Shown here: positions 7,631-14,887 of the stretch, piece after piece | Numbering within the stretch: position 1 is the stretch's first letter | How the letters are laid out: every line of letters starts with the position of its first letter | Source of the DNA: Bacteroidales bacterium | GTDB lineage: Bacteria; Bacteroidota; Bacteroidia; Bacteroidales; Bacteroidaceae | Length of the DNA: 48,819 nucleotides | Direction of reading: 5' to 3' | Assembly (NCBI GenBank): GCA_015654535.1 | Contig: JAATGU010000046.1 | Span: 1-48,819 of the forward strand | The notes under the pieces: generated by a model | Seen by the model: only the letters and a program-made list of their open reading frames with translations | Database searches by the model: none | Told to the model about the DNA's origin: nothing | Made by a program: the position numbers and the translations under genes

Positions 7631-8512
7631 CTATTTCTTTAACAATTCATTATACGCTATTCTTAGAGAAGATTTTGATGCTGGATTAAATAAAAATGAT
7701 TCATTGAAATTATCTCCTGAAATTCTTACTTTAGCATTCTTTTGGGATAAGATGGTTTCCACCTTATCTATAGGTATATCGCCAACACAAAACTCATTAC
7801 ATGGAAAAGAAGCGTTTAGGCTTCTGCTAACATCTGTTTTTCTCACGAGTTTAATATCAATCACATCTCCATTGTCTAATAGTATCTTTGCATCTCTGGC
7901 GAACATCCAATCAAAGTTTGAAGTTTCAAATATTAAGCTTATTGATTTTATATCCTTAATTTTAAAGTATGAAAAATAGAATATTGATGCTCCATGACCT
8001 ACCATAAAAAATTCAAAGTCGGGTTTCATAAATACGGAATGCATCTTCTCAAATTCATCATAACTCCTATCTGTATTAGCAAAATCATAACATGTTATCT
8101 TTATCTGATTCCTTTGGAATGCAAGAACGTAATCTTTATAACAATAGAGGTCTTCCTTTGATGAACTCCATGATCCAGTTTGAAGATATTCTTCATGGCC
8201 AGATAATTTAGGTAGGATGTTTGCAATAAGCTTGTTCTTCTTACCGTATTTTAATTCCACTATTACAGTTGATACCTTTGTAGAACCATTGCTTAGGTAC
8301 TTCACAGAAGATATAAAATCATTTCCATTTATTTTTGATGCTTTCTTTATATCATTATTATAGCTAATAAAGTCAGCATTGGAAGAATTATATCCAAAAG
8401 GAAATAGTTGCTTTACTCCAAATAGATCATCAATTACGGTTTCAGGACTATCCTGTGCATTTATATATATAGGTACAAATAATAATAAAATAAATAGTTT
8501 AATTTTTTTCAT
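7631..8512 (-). CDS. Exported protein of unknown function (293 aa)
   Basis: Starts MKKIKLFILLLFVPIYINAQ, a classical Sec signal peptide with likely cleavage after INA-Q. The mature part is mixed beta-rich sequence (SSVKYLSNGSTKVSTVIVEL, DGDVIDIKLVRKTD-like strands) without a motif I can name. It begins 16 bases after the repressor gene and is probably co-transcribed with it, hence made in the lysogen. A periplasmic lysogenic-conversion protein is a reasonable inference; no family is claimed. Confidence 0.7.
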   Translation of the reverse strand: MKKIKLFILLLFVPIYINAQDSPETVIDDLFGVKQLFPFGYNSSNADFISYNNDIKKASKINGNDFISSVKYLSNGSTKVSTVIVELKYGKKNKLIANILPKLSGHEEYLQTGSWSSSKEDLYCYKDYVLAFQRNQIKITCYDFANTDRSYDEFEKMHSVFMKPDFEFFMVGHGASIFYFSYFKIKDIKSISLIFETSNFDWMFARDAKILLDNGDVIDIKLVRKTDVSRSLNASFPCNEFCVGDIPIDKVETILSQKNAKVRISGDNFNESFLFNPASKSSLRIAYNELLKK

Positions 8513-8528
8513 TAATTCTTTTATTTAG

Positions 8529-8915
8529 TTATTTCTTCATTAATACGCTAATCAATCGTTCTTTTTCTTCCAATAATTTATCTTTTCCTGCAATCTCCGC
8601 TTTTAAATGACGTATCTCCATTAAAGCATCGTCAAGTTTATTTTCACAGTCATCGATCTGAATGCGTCCATTATTATCTCTACCAACCATTACATTTGAA
8701 CGACCTGCATTCTGAGAGGTTTTATATTCATCAAAAAAGTAGGAGATTGGCACATCTAACTCACTACAAAATTTTTCCAGTAATTCAGAATCAAAATGCT
8801 CTTTATTATAGTATTTGAATACACTAGAAACGCTAACGCCAATATGAGTCGCAAATTCCTCTATATTAATATTCTTTTTAGCAATTAAATCCTTTAATTT
8901 TTCTCCTTTTTTCAT
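8529..8915 (-). CDS. Phage repressor, Xre-type HTH with C-terminal coiled coil
   Basis: A 128-residue protein. Residues 1-60 are a Cro/CI-type helix-turn-helix (LKDLIAKKNINIEEFATHIG, then SVSSVFKYYNKEHFDSELLE...). The C-terminal part (about 88-128, DDCENKLDDALMEIRHLKAEIAGKDKLLEEKER...) is a strong coiled coil for oligomerisation. It lacks a LexA/CI-type peptidase domain, so induction would not be by RecA-stimulated self-cleavage. Divergent from the early operon, with palindromic sites between the two. It is most likely the lysogeny repressor and first gene of the leftward operon. Confidence 0.8.
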   Translation of the reverse strand: MKKGEKLKDLIAKKNINIEEFATHIGVSVSSVFKYYNKEHFDSELLEKFCSELDVPISYFFDEYKTSQNAGRSNVMVGRDNNGRIQIDDCENKLDDALMEIRHLKAEIAGKDKLLEEKERLISVLMKK

Positions 8916-8945
8916 ATCCTGATTATCAATTGATTATAAAATAAT

Positions 8946-8991
8946 TATAGTTAACTATAATAATATTACTATAAATATTTGGTAGTATAGT
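8946..8991. promoter_or_regulatory. Cluster of palindromic operator sites between repressor and early operon
   Basis: A perfect 14-bp palindrome TATAGTTAACTATA at 8946-8959 is followed by an inverted pair ACTATA (8968-8973) / TATAGT (8986-8991). That pair flanks the -33 box of the rightward promoter. Further ACTAT half-sites occur at 8995-8999 and 9011-9015. This arrangement would let a repressor bound here cover both the repressor-gene leader and the early promoter. Confidence 0.65.
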
Positions 8992-9009
8992 GGAACTATT
9001 TTATATTTG
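8978..9009 (+). promoter_or_regulatory. Rightward early promoter (TTTG-N20-TATATTTG)
   Basis: TTTG at 8978-8981 and TATATTTG at 9002-9009 with 20 bp between them match the Bacteroides primary sigma factor consensus (TTTG, 19-21 bp, TAnnTTTG). Transcription would start near 9016, leaving a leader of about 87 bases before the first early gene. The boxes overlap the ACTATA/TATAGT operator pair. Confidence 0.8.
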
Positions 9010-9102
9010 CACTATAAAGTTAAGCAAAAAGTAGTGTAACCAACAAATAAAATAAAGATATTTTTTACAAAATAGATTATTTACTCTAAAAAAATAAGAC
9101 AT

Positions 9103-9342
9103 ATGGATAAGCAATTAGAAACGATTAAAGCAAACCTACCATCAGGATGGCAAAAGAAAATTGCCGATCAGGTAGGATGCACAATGGGAACAGTCAATAA
9201 TATTATTAACCGCCGTCGTGACAAAAACCTGAAATCAAAATATGCAGTACAGGTTCTCGAATATGCTGTAAAGTTGGCTGAAGAAAACCACAATGCCTTG
9301 GATAAAATATCCAAAGCCGCAGATAATTTATCAGCCAATTAA
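9103..9342 (+). CDS. Small HTH protein, Cro-like early regulator (79 aa)
   Basis: Residues 8-45 (KANLPSGWQKKIADQVGC, TMGTVNNIINRRRDKNLKSK) form a helix-turn-helix in which a Gln-Lys-Lys-Ile-Ala helix is followed by a recognition helix ending in a basic cluster. The C-terminus is amphipathic. First gene after the early promoter and divergent from the repressor, the position of Cro in lambdoid phages. It ends one base before the next gene starts. Cro-like function is inferred from position and fold. Confidence 0.7.
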   Translation: MDKQLETIKANLPSGWQKKIADQVGCTMGTVNNIINRRRDKNLKSKYAVQVLEYAVKLAEENHNALDKISKAADNLSAN

Positions 9343-9343
9343 A

Positions 9344-9712
9344 ATGGAATTACAGGTTAATTCACAACTCACAAAGCGTGAAAATCAAATAGCCGGACTT
9401 GCAGCTTGCGGGCTTGCAAAAAAGGAAATGGCCGATCGTCTTGGTACCGCTTATGGGACAGTCAACGTACTGTTGGATAAAGCCTACAAAAAGACTGGTA
9501 CCAGCAAATTAAATGAGCTTGGATCATGGTGGTTAAATAGAGTATTTGCTCTAAACATTGACTTCGGTCAACTACAAAGATCAATCATTGCTCTCTCGTT
9601 CCTTGCTCTTTTCATTTCACAGATTGCCCTTGATCAAGACTATTGCAGATATGCAAGACGAACAAGAATAGGCAAAAACAGAATCGAAGAAACATCTGAA
9701 TATGAATTCTAA
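9344..9712 (+). CDS. LuxR-type HTH protein with C-terminal membrane helix (122 aa)
   Basis: Residues about 8-60 match the LuxR/GerE helix-turn-helix: LTKRENQIAGLAACGLAKKE, then MADRLGTAYGTVNVLLDKAY. A hydrophobic segment (SIIALSFLALFISQIAL, about 85-101) and a basic tail (CRYARRTRIGKNR) follow, suggesting a membrane-anchored DNA-binding protein. The ATG at 9344 is used because upstream codons overlap the previous gene. No receiver domain is present. Role in the phage unknown; an early regulator is plausible. Confidence 0.7.
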   Translation: MELQVNSQLTKRENQIAGLAACGLAKKEMADRLGTAYGTVNVLLDKAYKKTGTSKLNELGSWWLNRVFALNIDFGQLQRSIIALSFLALFISQIALDQDYCRYARRTRIGKNRIEETSEYEF

Positions 9713-9831
9713 AATCAAAAAATAACAGGCAGCATAGCATAGAGATGCTGATGTGTTTCAGTCGTAAAAAAATAAGCTCAAGTCCTTTATAAAGCAAAAA
9801 ACAAAAGATACGAACTAAATAAAATAAGATA

Positions 9832-10137
9832 ATGGGAGAAAGATATTTAGAAACAATAATAGCAAGAAGCATGAGGATCGGAACCATTCAAACGCTAAAA
9901 GCTCTTGGGCTACTAACTGAAGTGGTCACCATCACTCAGGCAGAAAAAATATATAGTAAACGACTTATCCAAGAATGGAGAAAAAAGGCATGGATTAAAT
10001 TCTATCCTGCTCAAAATCAAACAAGAGGTAAATACTATGTGAAAATGTCAGAGCTTGAAACTGCAAGTTCGATGTACGATATACAGAATAAGGTACCGGA
10101 CAATATTATTAAAACATTAATGGACCATGCGCTATGA
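9832..10137 (+). CDS. Putative DNA-binding protein, possible HTH (101 aa)
   Basis: Sequence such as TITQAEKIYSKRLIQEWRKKAWIKFYPAQN (about 33-62) looks like a short winged-HTH/MerR-type reading head in which a helix is followed by W-x-K-x-x-P. This layout is common in excisionase-like and small phage regulators, but the match is not specific. The stop overlaps the next start by four bases (ATGA), showing translational coupling. A non-coding gap of 119 bases precedes it, in which I see no gene. Confidence 0.55.
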   Translation: MGERYLETIIARSMRIGTIQTLKALGLLTEVVTITQAEKIYSKRLIQEWRKKAWIKFYPAQNQTRGKYYVKMSELETASSMYDIQNKVPDNIIKTLMDHAL

Positions 10138-10343
10138 AAGAATTCAATATTAAAACATCTGATAGACTACAGGCACTTCAAGATGCACTTGATAAGAAAA
10201 AGGAAGAAGAGGAAGAGCGAAAAAGAAATATGCCCTCTCCTACTGCAACTTTCAATGAAATTAAAGGAAAGGAATACAAACCAACCATAATAGACGAAGG
10301 CATCATGCTCGAATATGCCAGAGGTATGTATTCCGGAGATTAA
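10134..10343 (+). CDS. Small charged early protein (69 aa)
   Basis: Translationally coupled to the gene before it (ATGA overlap). Residues 10-32 form a highly charged helix (LQALQDALDKKKEEEEERKR). The rest is polar with no recognisable motif. It stands 34 bases before recT and is probably in the same early transcript. Confidence 0.6.
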   Translation: MKEFNIKTSDRLQALQDALDKKKEEEEERKRNMPSPTATFNEIKGKEYKPTIIDEGIMLEYARGMYSGD

Positions 10344-10377
10344 ATCAGAAGTTATCAACAACTAAAATAAAAATTAT

Positions 10378-11331
10378 ATGTCAAACGCAATTCAAGTAAA
10401 AGTGGAAGAACTGAATGCTCTTCCTGCTACCAAAATCGTAGAGAATAAAAAGGTAGAAGCAAAATTCATTCAAATGTACAACGCCATCTGGGGCTCTCAG
10501 ATGGGCGAACAGATTTACAACAAAGAAGTATTCAACTTCCAAAAAGTTCTCCGTGAAAACCCCGGAGTTGCCGAATGTTCCAAAATGTCTTTATATGGTT
10601 GTTTTCTTGATATGGCAGTGAATGGTTTATCACTTGATAATACCAGCCATGCTCAGTGTTATTTGATTCCTCGTAAAGTTAAAACAGGGTATAAAAACGA
10701 TAAAGGATATGACGAGTATGAGAAGAGAGCGAATGTGTCTGTTACCGGTTATGGCGAGTTATTCATGCGTATGCGTTCCGGACAGATTAGATATGCTGAT
10801 AATCCAGTTGTCGTTTACGAAGGCGATATTTTCGCTATTGGTTTAGATAATGGAGTTAAAAGAATTACTTATTCTGCCGCCATTCCCCGGAAATCCAGCA
10901 AAGTAATTGGCGCATTCATCCGCATTATCCGCATGGATAGTTCAGAAGATTATCAATGGCTCCTTGAAGGTGACATTCAAAGACTCGCTAAATACTCTGA
11001 AAACAGTAACTCATACTGGAAAGACGGGCACAAGATAGAAGGAAAAGCTAATGCTCTATATTCATCAGCTAATGGTGGGATAGATCCTGGATTTCTTGAG
11101 AATAAAATGATAAAGCATGCATTTGACGCCTACCAAAAAGTTCGTACAGGTCAGTATACTATCATGGAGACAACGGAAGAAGAGCCCGTTATTGACTATG
11201 GAATTGCAGAAGAGATTCCTAATAGAGATCAGATCGAATCTAAACCCGCTCCATTTGGTCCAACAGATGAACCAGAGCCTGAAGCCGTAGCCGCTCCAGT
11301 TACACAAGCAGATGAAGAAGAAGGATTTTAA
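10378..11331 (+). CDS. recT: RecT-family single-strand annealing protein
   Basis: A 317-residue RecT homologue that anneals complementary single strands in phage recombination. Diagnostic parts are KVLRENPGVAECSKMSLYGC near residue 60, followed by FLDMAVNGLSLD, and then the central AQCYLIPRKVKTG...VTGYGELFMRMRSG region. The C-terminal 60 residues are acidic and disordered (TDEPEPEAVAAPVTQADEEEGF), as in many RecT proteins, where the tail contacts SSB. A RecE-like nuclease is encoded 1.2 kb downstream, completing a two-component recombination system. Confidence 0.9.
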   Translation: MSNAIQVKVEELNALPATKIVENKKVEAKFIQMYNAIWGSQMGEQIYNKEVFNFQKVLRENPGVAECSKMSLYGCFLDMAVNGLSLDNTSHAQCYLIPRKVKTGYKNDKGYDEYEKRANVSVTGYGELFMRMRSGQIRYADNPVVVYEGDIFAIGLDNGVKRITYSAAIPRKSSKVIGAFIRIIRMDSSEDYQWLLEGDIQRLAKYSENSNSYWKDGHKIEGKANALYSSANGGIDPGFLENKMIKHAFDAYQKVRTGQYTIMETTEEEPVIDYGIAEEIPNRDQIESKPAPFGPTDEPEPEAVAAPVTQADEEEGF

Positions 11332-11350
11332 ACTCTAAAACTCAAATATT

Positions 11351-12550
11351 ATGGTAACAGATTTAATTAAAGTAGAAGAATTCACTTCTATTATTCAAAC
11401 AGCACCCGATTCACTTAATCGGAACCAGACTTCAGTAGAAAAAAGTAATCAGGCCGGCCAATGCCTTCTTGATACCATTCAAGGTGCAGGAGGACTCAAT
11501 GATGCCCTCGACACAGAAGTAGCAAAGTATCTTGATAAAATCAGAGTCACAAAGGCCAAGATGGAAGAGCGTCGTAAACCTCTTACACAATTGTTCGATC
11601 AGATTCGTAGAACATTTACTACTCTTGAATCAAACATTGACCTTAAAGATGGTATGACCATTCCAGGGAAACTCTCATTCATGCGTGATCAGTATGCAGC
11701 AAAGAAATTTGCAGAAGAGAAGAAAAGAAAAGAAGAATCTCTTCGTAAGGCTAATATTGATAACGAAAAAGTAAGCTATAAAAATGCTTTAGAGCTTGAA
11801 TTAAATAGGTACTATAATGCTTACTTCAATTCTCAATCAGGCGACTTAGCATCTGCATGGGAATCAATAACATTTGATAATTACGACATCAAAGCTAAAC
11901 TCATTCGTGGCTGGTCTCTCGTGTATCCTATAGAGCATTTCAACCAATTCCGTAAGGAACTTACAACTTACTATCTGGATGCCATGACAAAAGGCGCAAT
12001 TAAAGCAGAAGCATTTTCAGGAAAGTATGAATCTTTCTCACAACAATATCGCTTCGATATGGAAGATTTGAGACAATCATTCATAGATCGATTGTCATCT
12101 AAATTTAAAGAGCTACAGGAGAATGAAGAGTTACGCAAAACGAATGCCAAAGCTGCTGAACAGGCTGAAAAAGAGCGTAAAGACCGTGAAGAAAAAGAAC
12201 GTCAACAACGTGAGTTGGAAGCTAAACAGAAAGAAGAAAAACAAAAGATTGATTCTTTAGCAGCTGCACAAGTTGGTCAAATGAATTCACTCTTTGACGC
12301 CTCAGCGGCAACCCTTGCTCCTGCTCCTATAAAAGCAAAGGTTACTGAAAAGATTAAAGTTCTTAACCCTGCCGGAATACTGGAAATATATCAAATGTGG
12401 TGGCTTAACGAAGGTCAGTCTCTTCCTATAGAAGAACTTGAAAAGATTCATAAGAAGATGATAACCTTCTGTGAGAAGAAAGCAAACAAGGAAGATGCAC
12501 ATATCAAATCTCAGTATGTCATCTATGAAGAAGACGTAAAAGCCAAATAG
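11351..12550 (+). CDS. Coiled-coil protein of the recombination module (399 aa)
   Basis: Residues 1-130 are helical with a KIRVTKAKMEERRKPLTQLF segment. This resembles the phage proteins often placed between annealase and nuclease that limit or scaffold recombination, but I cannot name a family. Residues 240-305 are a long Glu/Lys/Gln coiled coil (AEQAEKERKDREEKERQQRE...). The C-terminal 75 residues form a small globular unit (GILEIYQMWWLNEGQSLPIE...). It sits 19 bases after recT and 2 bases before the nuclease gene, so the three are one operon. Function inferred from context only. Confidence 0.65.
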   Translation: MVTDLIKVEEFTSIIQTAPDSLNRNQTSVEKSNQAGQCLLDTIQGAGGLNDALDTEVAKYLDKIRVTKAKMEERRKPLTQLFDQIRRTFTTLESNIDLKDGMTIPGKLSFMRDQYAAKKFAEEKKRKEESLRKANIDNEKVSYKNALELELNRYYNAYFNSQSGDLASAWESITFDNYDIKAKLIRGWSLVYPIEHFNQFRKELTTYYLDAMTKGAIKAEAFSGKYESFSQQYRFDMEDLRQSFIDRLSSKFKELQENEELRKTNAKAAEQAEKERKDREEKERQQRELEAKQKEEKQKIDSLAAAQVGQMNSLFDASAATLAPAPIKAKVTEKIKVLNPAGILEIYQMWWLNEGQSLPIEELEKIHKKMITFCEKKANKEDAHIKSQYVIYEEDVKAK

Positions 12551-12552
12551 CC

Positions 12553-13209
12553 ATGAGTAATCCTGACGAATACTTTAATAGAGGTGAGGTAAGTAACTCT
12601 GACCTGACAGAATTGAAGAACTTTCTTTATCCCCGTACACAATATGGGGATAAGGAAAAAGCCTTCAAGTTTGGAACACTGGTTGATGCCTTGATAACCG
12701 AAAATAACAGAGTACGCTACGATAGTAGGTTGGTTGACGATGTTCGATATTCCGAAGAGGACTTTTCGCTAGGATTGGAAATGAGAAAGTCTCTTCGTAT
12801 GGAAGCACGCCGGGACACTTTTCTTGCTCAAGTACTTGAAAAAGCAGATACCCAGAAGTTCATGGTTAACAAAAACCAAGAGTTTAATTATGGTGAATTC
12901 AAATACTCTCTTGATACAAGATGCAAGTGGGATTTTTGGTTATCTGCTTATGGTTTTGGTGGAGATTTAAAAACCACATTCGCAGAATCACAAAAACAAT
13001 TTAATGAAGCTCTGGACTTTTTCGACTGGGACAGGTCCCGGGCCTGGTACATGGACATTGCCGGGAGTCAACAAGATTTCATTTATGCCATCAGCAAAAA
13101 GAACTGCAAAATATTCAAAACCTTCATAAAAAGAGGCGACCCAATATATTTAAAAGGTAAAGAAAAGTACGACGAACTCGCATTCAAGTACTGGATGCTA
13201 ATAATGTAA
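12553..13209 (+). CDS. RecE-like PD-(D/E)XK exonuclease
   Basis: A 218-residue nuclease of the RecE/YqaJ type. It begins SNSDLTELKNFL, the usual start of Exo VIII-type domains. The fold motifs are FGTLVDALI (about 40-48), CKWDFWLSAYGFGGDLKTT (about 128-146, where the GGDLKTT provides the D-x-K catalytic motif) and WYMDIAGSQQDFIYAI. It would chew the 5' strand of double-stranded ends to make single strands for RecT. Shorter than full RecE, close to a bare catalytic domain. Starts 2 bases after the preceding stop. Confidence 0.8.
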   Translation: MSNPDEYFNRGEVSNSDLTELKNFLYPRTQYGDKEKAFKFGTLVDALITENNRVRYDSRLVDDVRYSEEDFSLGLEMRKSLRMEARRDTFLAQVLEKADTQKFMVNKNQEFNYGEFKYSLDTRCKWDFWLSAYGFGGDLKTTFAESQKQFNEALDFFDWDRSRAWYMDIAGSQQDFIYAISKKNCKIFKTFIKRGDPIYLKGKEKYDELAFKYWMLIM

Positions 13210-13224
13210 TTTAATAATAAGAAA

Positions 13225-13641
13225 ATGATCCTGAACATCACACCAAAAAACAGAATTGAAGCGGAACTTACTGAAATAGATAAGTTCCTCAATATTACAA
13301 TGAGTGAAAATCCAGAAGAAGCTCTGATGCGTGGAAATAGTCTGGCTGTATATGTAGCACGAACTGGTAAAATGCTTGCAGATGCTAAGTACTGGTTGGA
13401 CGAAGCAATGAAATCAGAAGTACTTGAAACTCTTCGAGAAACAGCAAAAGATAGCAAAATAACTGCTAAGGCTGTAAACGCTCTTATTGATTCTTTATGC
13501 AAAGAAGAACGCTTCCTTGTAAACTGGTGCGAACGCAACAATAGAACAGCCACTCACCAACTTTCATGGTGTGTAACAGTGATTAGTAAGGCGAAGGAAG
13601 AAATGAAAATGGCTGGAATGGCCAATAATGGAAGGAGATAG
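13225..13641 (+). CDS. Conserved-looking phage protein, helical (138 aa)
   Basis: Not recognised. All-helical prediction with many Leu/Ala/Glu residues (IEAELTEIDKFLNITMSENP, LAVYVARTGKMLADAKYWLD). It shares the transcript with the RecE/RecT genes and follows the nuclease by 15 bases. A small accessory protein of the recombination or replication module is likely, without stronger evidence. Confidence 0.6.
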   Translation: MILNITPKNRIEAELTEIDKFLNITMSENPEEALMRGNSLAVYVARTGKMLADAKYWLDEAMKSEVLETLRETAKDSKITAKAVNALIDSLCKEERFLVNWCERNNRTATHQLSWCVTVISKAKEEMKMAGMANNGRR

Positions 13642-13645
13642 AATC

Positions 13646-13807
13646 ATGAATAAACAACAATCAATTAAATGCCTATGTGTGATGTTTGCAGCAATCATCA
13701 TTATAGGAATTGGTGGAAATCCGGTAAAGAGCGCACTAGCAATGACCGGATGCATAATGATCGTAGCACTTAGTGTATACGTAGCAATCAAGACGAAAAA
13801 CGAATAG
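13646..13807 (+). CDS. Small two-helix membrane protein (53 aa)
   Basis: MNKQQSIKCLCVMFAAIIII... gives two predicted membrane helices (about 9-22 and 32-47) joined by a short GNPVKS loop, with basic residues at both ends. A GAAGGAGA ribosome binding site lies 7 bases upstream, unusually strong for this genome. It follows the previous gene by 4 bases. Small hydrophobic early proteins can modify the host envelope, but no function can be assigned. Confidence 0.65.
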   Translation: MNKQQSIKCLCVMFAAIIIIGIGGNPVKSALAMTGCIMIVALSVYVAIKTKNE

Positions 13808-13812
13808 TAAAA

Positions 13813-13891
13813 GGATGGTAAGTATTCGTGGCAGAAACACTGGCAAATGCGCGCTAAAACAGAGAGGCAGGTTCAACTCCTGTACCATTCA
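13813..13891 (+). ncRNA. tRNA-like element (7-bp acceptor and canonical T arm, irregular middle)
   Basis: GGATGGT (13813-13819) pairs with ACCATTC (13884-13890) with one G-T, leaving A as discriminator. A T arm GCAGG-TTCAACT-CCTGT follows tRNA rules (T54 T55 C56 R57 A58). A G-G pair in a D-loop-like segment (TTCGTGGCAG) is present, but the D stem is mismatched, position 8 is A rather than U, and no clean anticodon stem forms. CCA is not encoded. It lies between two early genes on the sense strand. It could be a decayed phage tRNA, a divergent tRNA missed by standard rules, or a tRNA mimic or processing signal. Confidence 0.45.
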
Positions 13892-13926
13892 CAATATCAA
13901 TATTGATAGATATTAATTTATTTTAT

Positions 13927-14568
13927 ATGGAAATAGCAAAAAATATTATCGAAAAAGCAACAGTAAAAAACGAACGTTGCGAGGCTTCTTACAAGGAGAA
14001 GTTCCTGGAAGCGAACTACTCTAATGACGTTAGTAAGAAGTGTGATCAAATTGTGCATGCGGATTTGAAAGCTGCATTTGAGGCTCTTGTTCCTTTTTTA
14101 GTTACCATCACGGAACAGCCGGAAGCTAAACTTTTCAACGCTGGCAATATTAACTCGTCTCAATTTCCAGAAGAGATTGCTAAAGAAATTGCCAAATACA
14201 CAGTAACCGGTTATTCTCATGGTGGCAGTGATGAAAGTGCTGGAGTGACTCTTATTGGTATCAAGTGTTTGAAGTCTGGCCAAGTTCTAAATCTGATTGC
14301 TCCATTTACAAAATTCTTAACTGAGAATATGGACGGATATCCTTTTGGTTCAGAACTTGATGTTGCTATTCAAGGTTGTGACTGGGAAGTATCCGAGTAC
14401 TTATTCTCCGAGAAGTATGGAATTAAGCAAGAAACATTAGATTTTGAATCTGATGTGCCTGCAGAAGCCGGAGTTGATGGAGTGAGTGATAAGAAGCCAA
14501 AAGGTAAGGGAAAAGGTAAAAAGTCTATGACTATTGAACCGGCAACCGTATTTAATGAAACAGCTTAA
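13927..14568 (+). CDS. Phage early protein of unknown function (213 aa)
   Basis: Not recognised. The N-terminal two thirds are folded (MEIAKNIIEKATVKNERCEA..., then HADLKAAFEALVPFLVTITE). The last 40 residues are a disordered basic tail (KKPKGKGKGKKSM) as in DNA- or RNA-binding phage proteins. The ATG at 13927 is chosen over one 24 bases upstream because the upstream codons (MIDINLFY) are A/T-rich leader sequence following the tRNA-like element. It may be a single-strand DNA or replication accessory protein, by context only. Confidence 0.65.
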   Translation: MEIAKNIIEKATVKNERCEASYKEKFLEANYSNDVSKKCDQIVHADLKAAFEALVPFLVTITEQPEAKLFNAGNINSSQFPEEIAKEIAKYTVTGYSHGGSDESAGVTLIGIKCLKSGQVLNLIAPFTKFLTENMDGYPFGSELDVAIQGCDWEVSEYLFSEKYGIKQETLDFESDVPAEAGVDGVSDKKPKGKGKGKKSMTIEPATVFNETA

Positions 14569-14576
14569 TAAACAAT

Positions 14577-14641
14577 AAAGGCTATATGCAGGGCTGGTAA
14601 GAATCCGGCAATTAAATAGATGTTCACCCTGTTGAGCCTTT
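14577..14641 (+). promoter_or_regulatory. Nested hairpin RNA element between two early genes
   Basis: Three nested pairings occupy nearly the whole gap: AAAGGCT (14577-14583) with AGCCTTT (14635-14641), CAGGG (14589-14593) with CCCTG (14627-14631), and CTGG (14594-14597) with CCGG (14605-14608). It begins 8 bases after the upstream stop and ends 26 bases before the next start, so it would sit in the mRNA as a compact structure. Like the element at 13813-13891 it has a tRNA-like outline but no T-loop consensus. Processing signal, leader or degenerate RNA gene are all possible. Confidence 0.45.
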
Positions 14642-14667
14642 CAAATTTAATCAGAAAGGACATTTTT

Positions 14668-14865
14668 ATGATTGCAAAAATGATTCGCAGATATTTCATT
14701 ATCGTTAGTTACAAAAAAGGTAAAAAGGTAAAAACATTATTGCTTGATTTTGACTCTGATGATACGTTTGGCATTAACATATCAGATGAAGACATAAAAA
14801 AACGCATATATGAAATAAGTGGAGATTGTGATGCTGAAATATTAACATCTTGCATTATTAGATAA
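14668..14865 (+). CDS. Small early protein (65 aa), unknown
   Basis: MIAKMIRRYFIIVSYKKGKK... has a basic amphipathic N-terminus, then an acidic half (DSDDTFGINISDEDIKKRIY). Start at 14668 chosen because AAAGGA lies just upstream and the earlier in-frame ATG (14620) falls inside the RNA hairpin. Not recognised. Confidence 0.6.
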   Translation: MIAKMIRRYFIIVSYKKGKKVKTLLLDFDSDDTFGINISDEDIKKRIYEISGDCDAEILTSCIIR

Positions 14866-14887
14866 AGCAACGTAAATATAACTAGAC

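Noticed and set aside
7554..7979. Rightward 141-aa frame opposite the exported protein gene
   Set aside because: It is a shadow of the 7631-8512 gene, which has a clear signal peptide and operon position.
9612..9887. Leftward hydrophobic frame (91 aa) over the end of the LuxR-type gene
   Set aside because: It overlaps a well supported rightward gene and its hydrophobicity is what the reverse complement of A/T-rich coding sequence gives.
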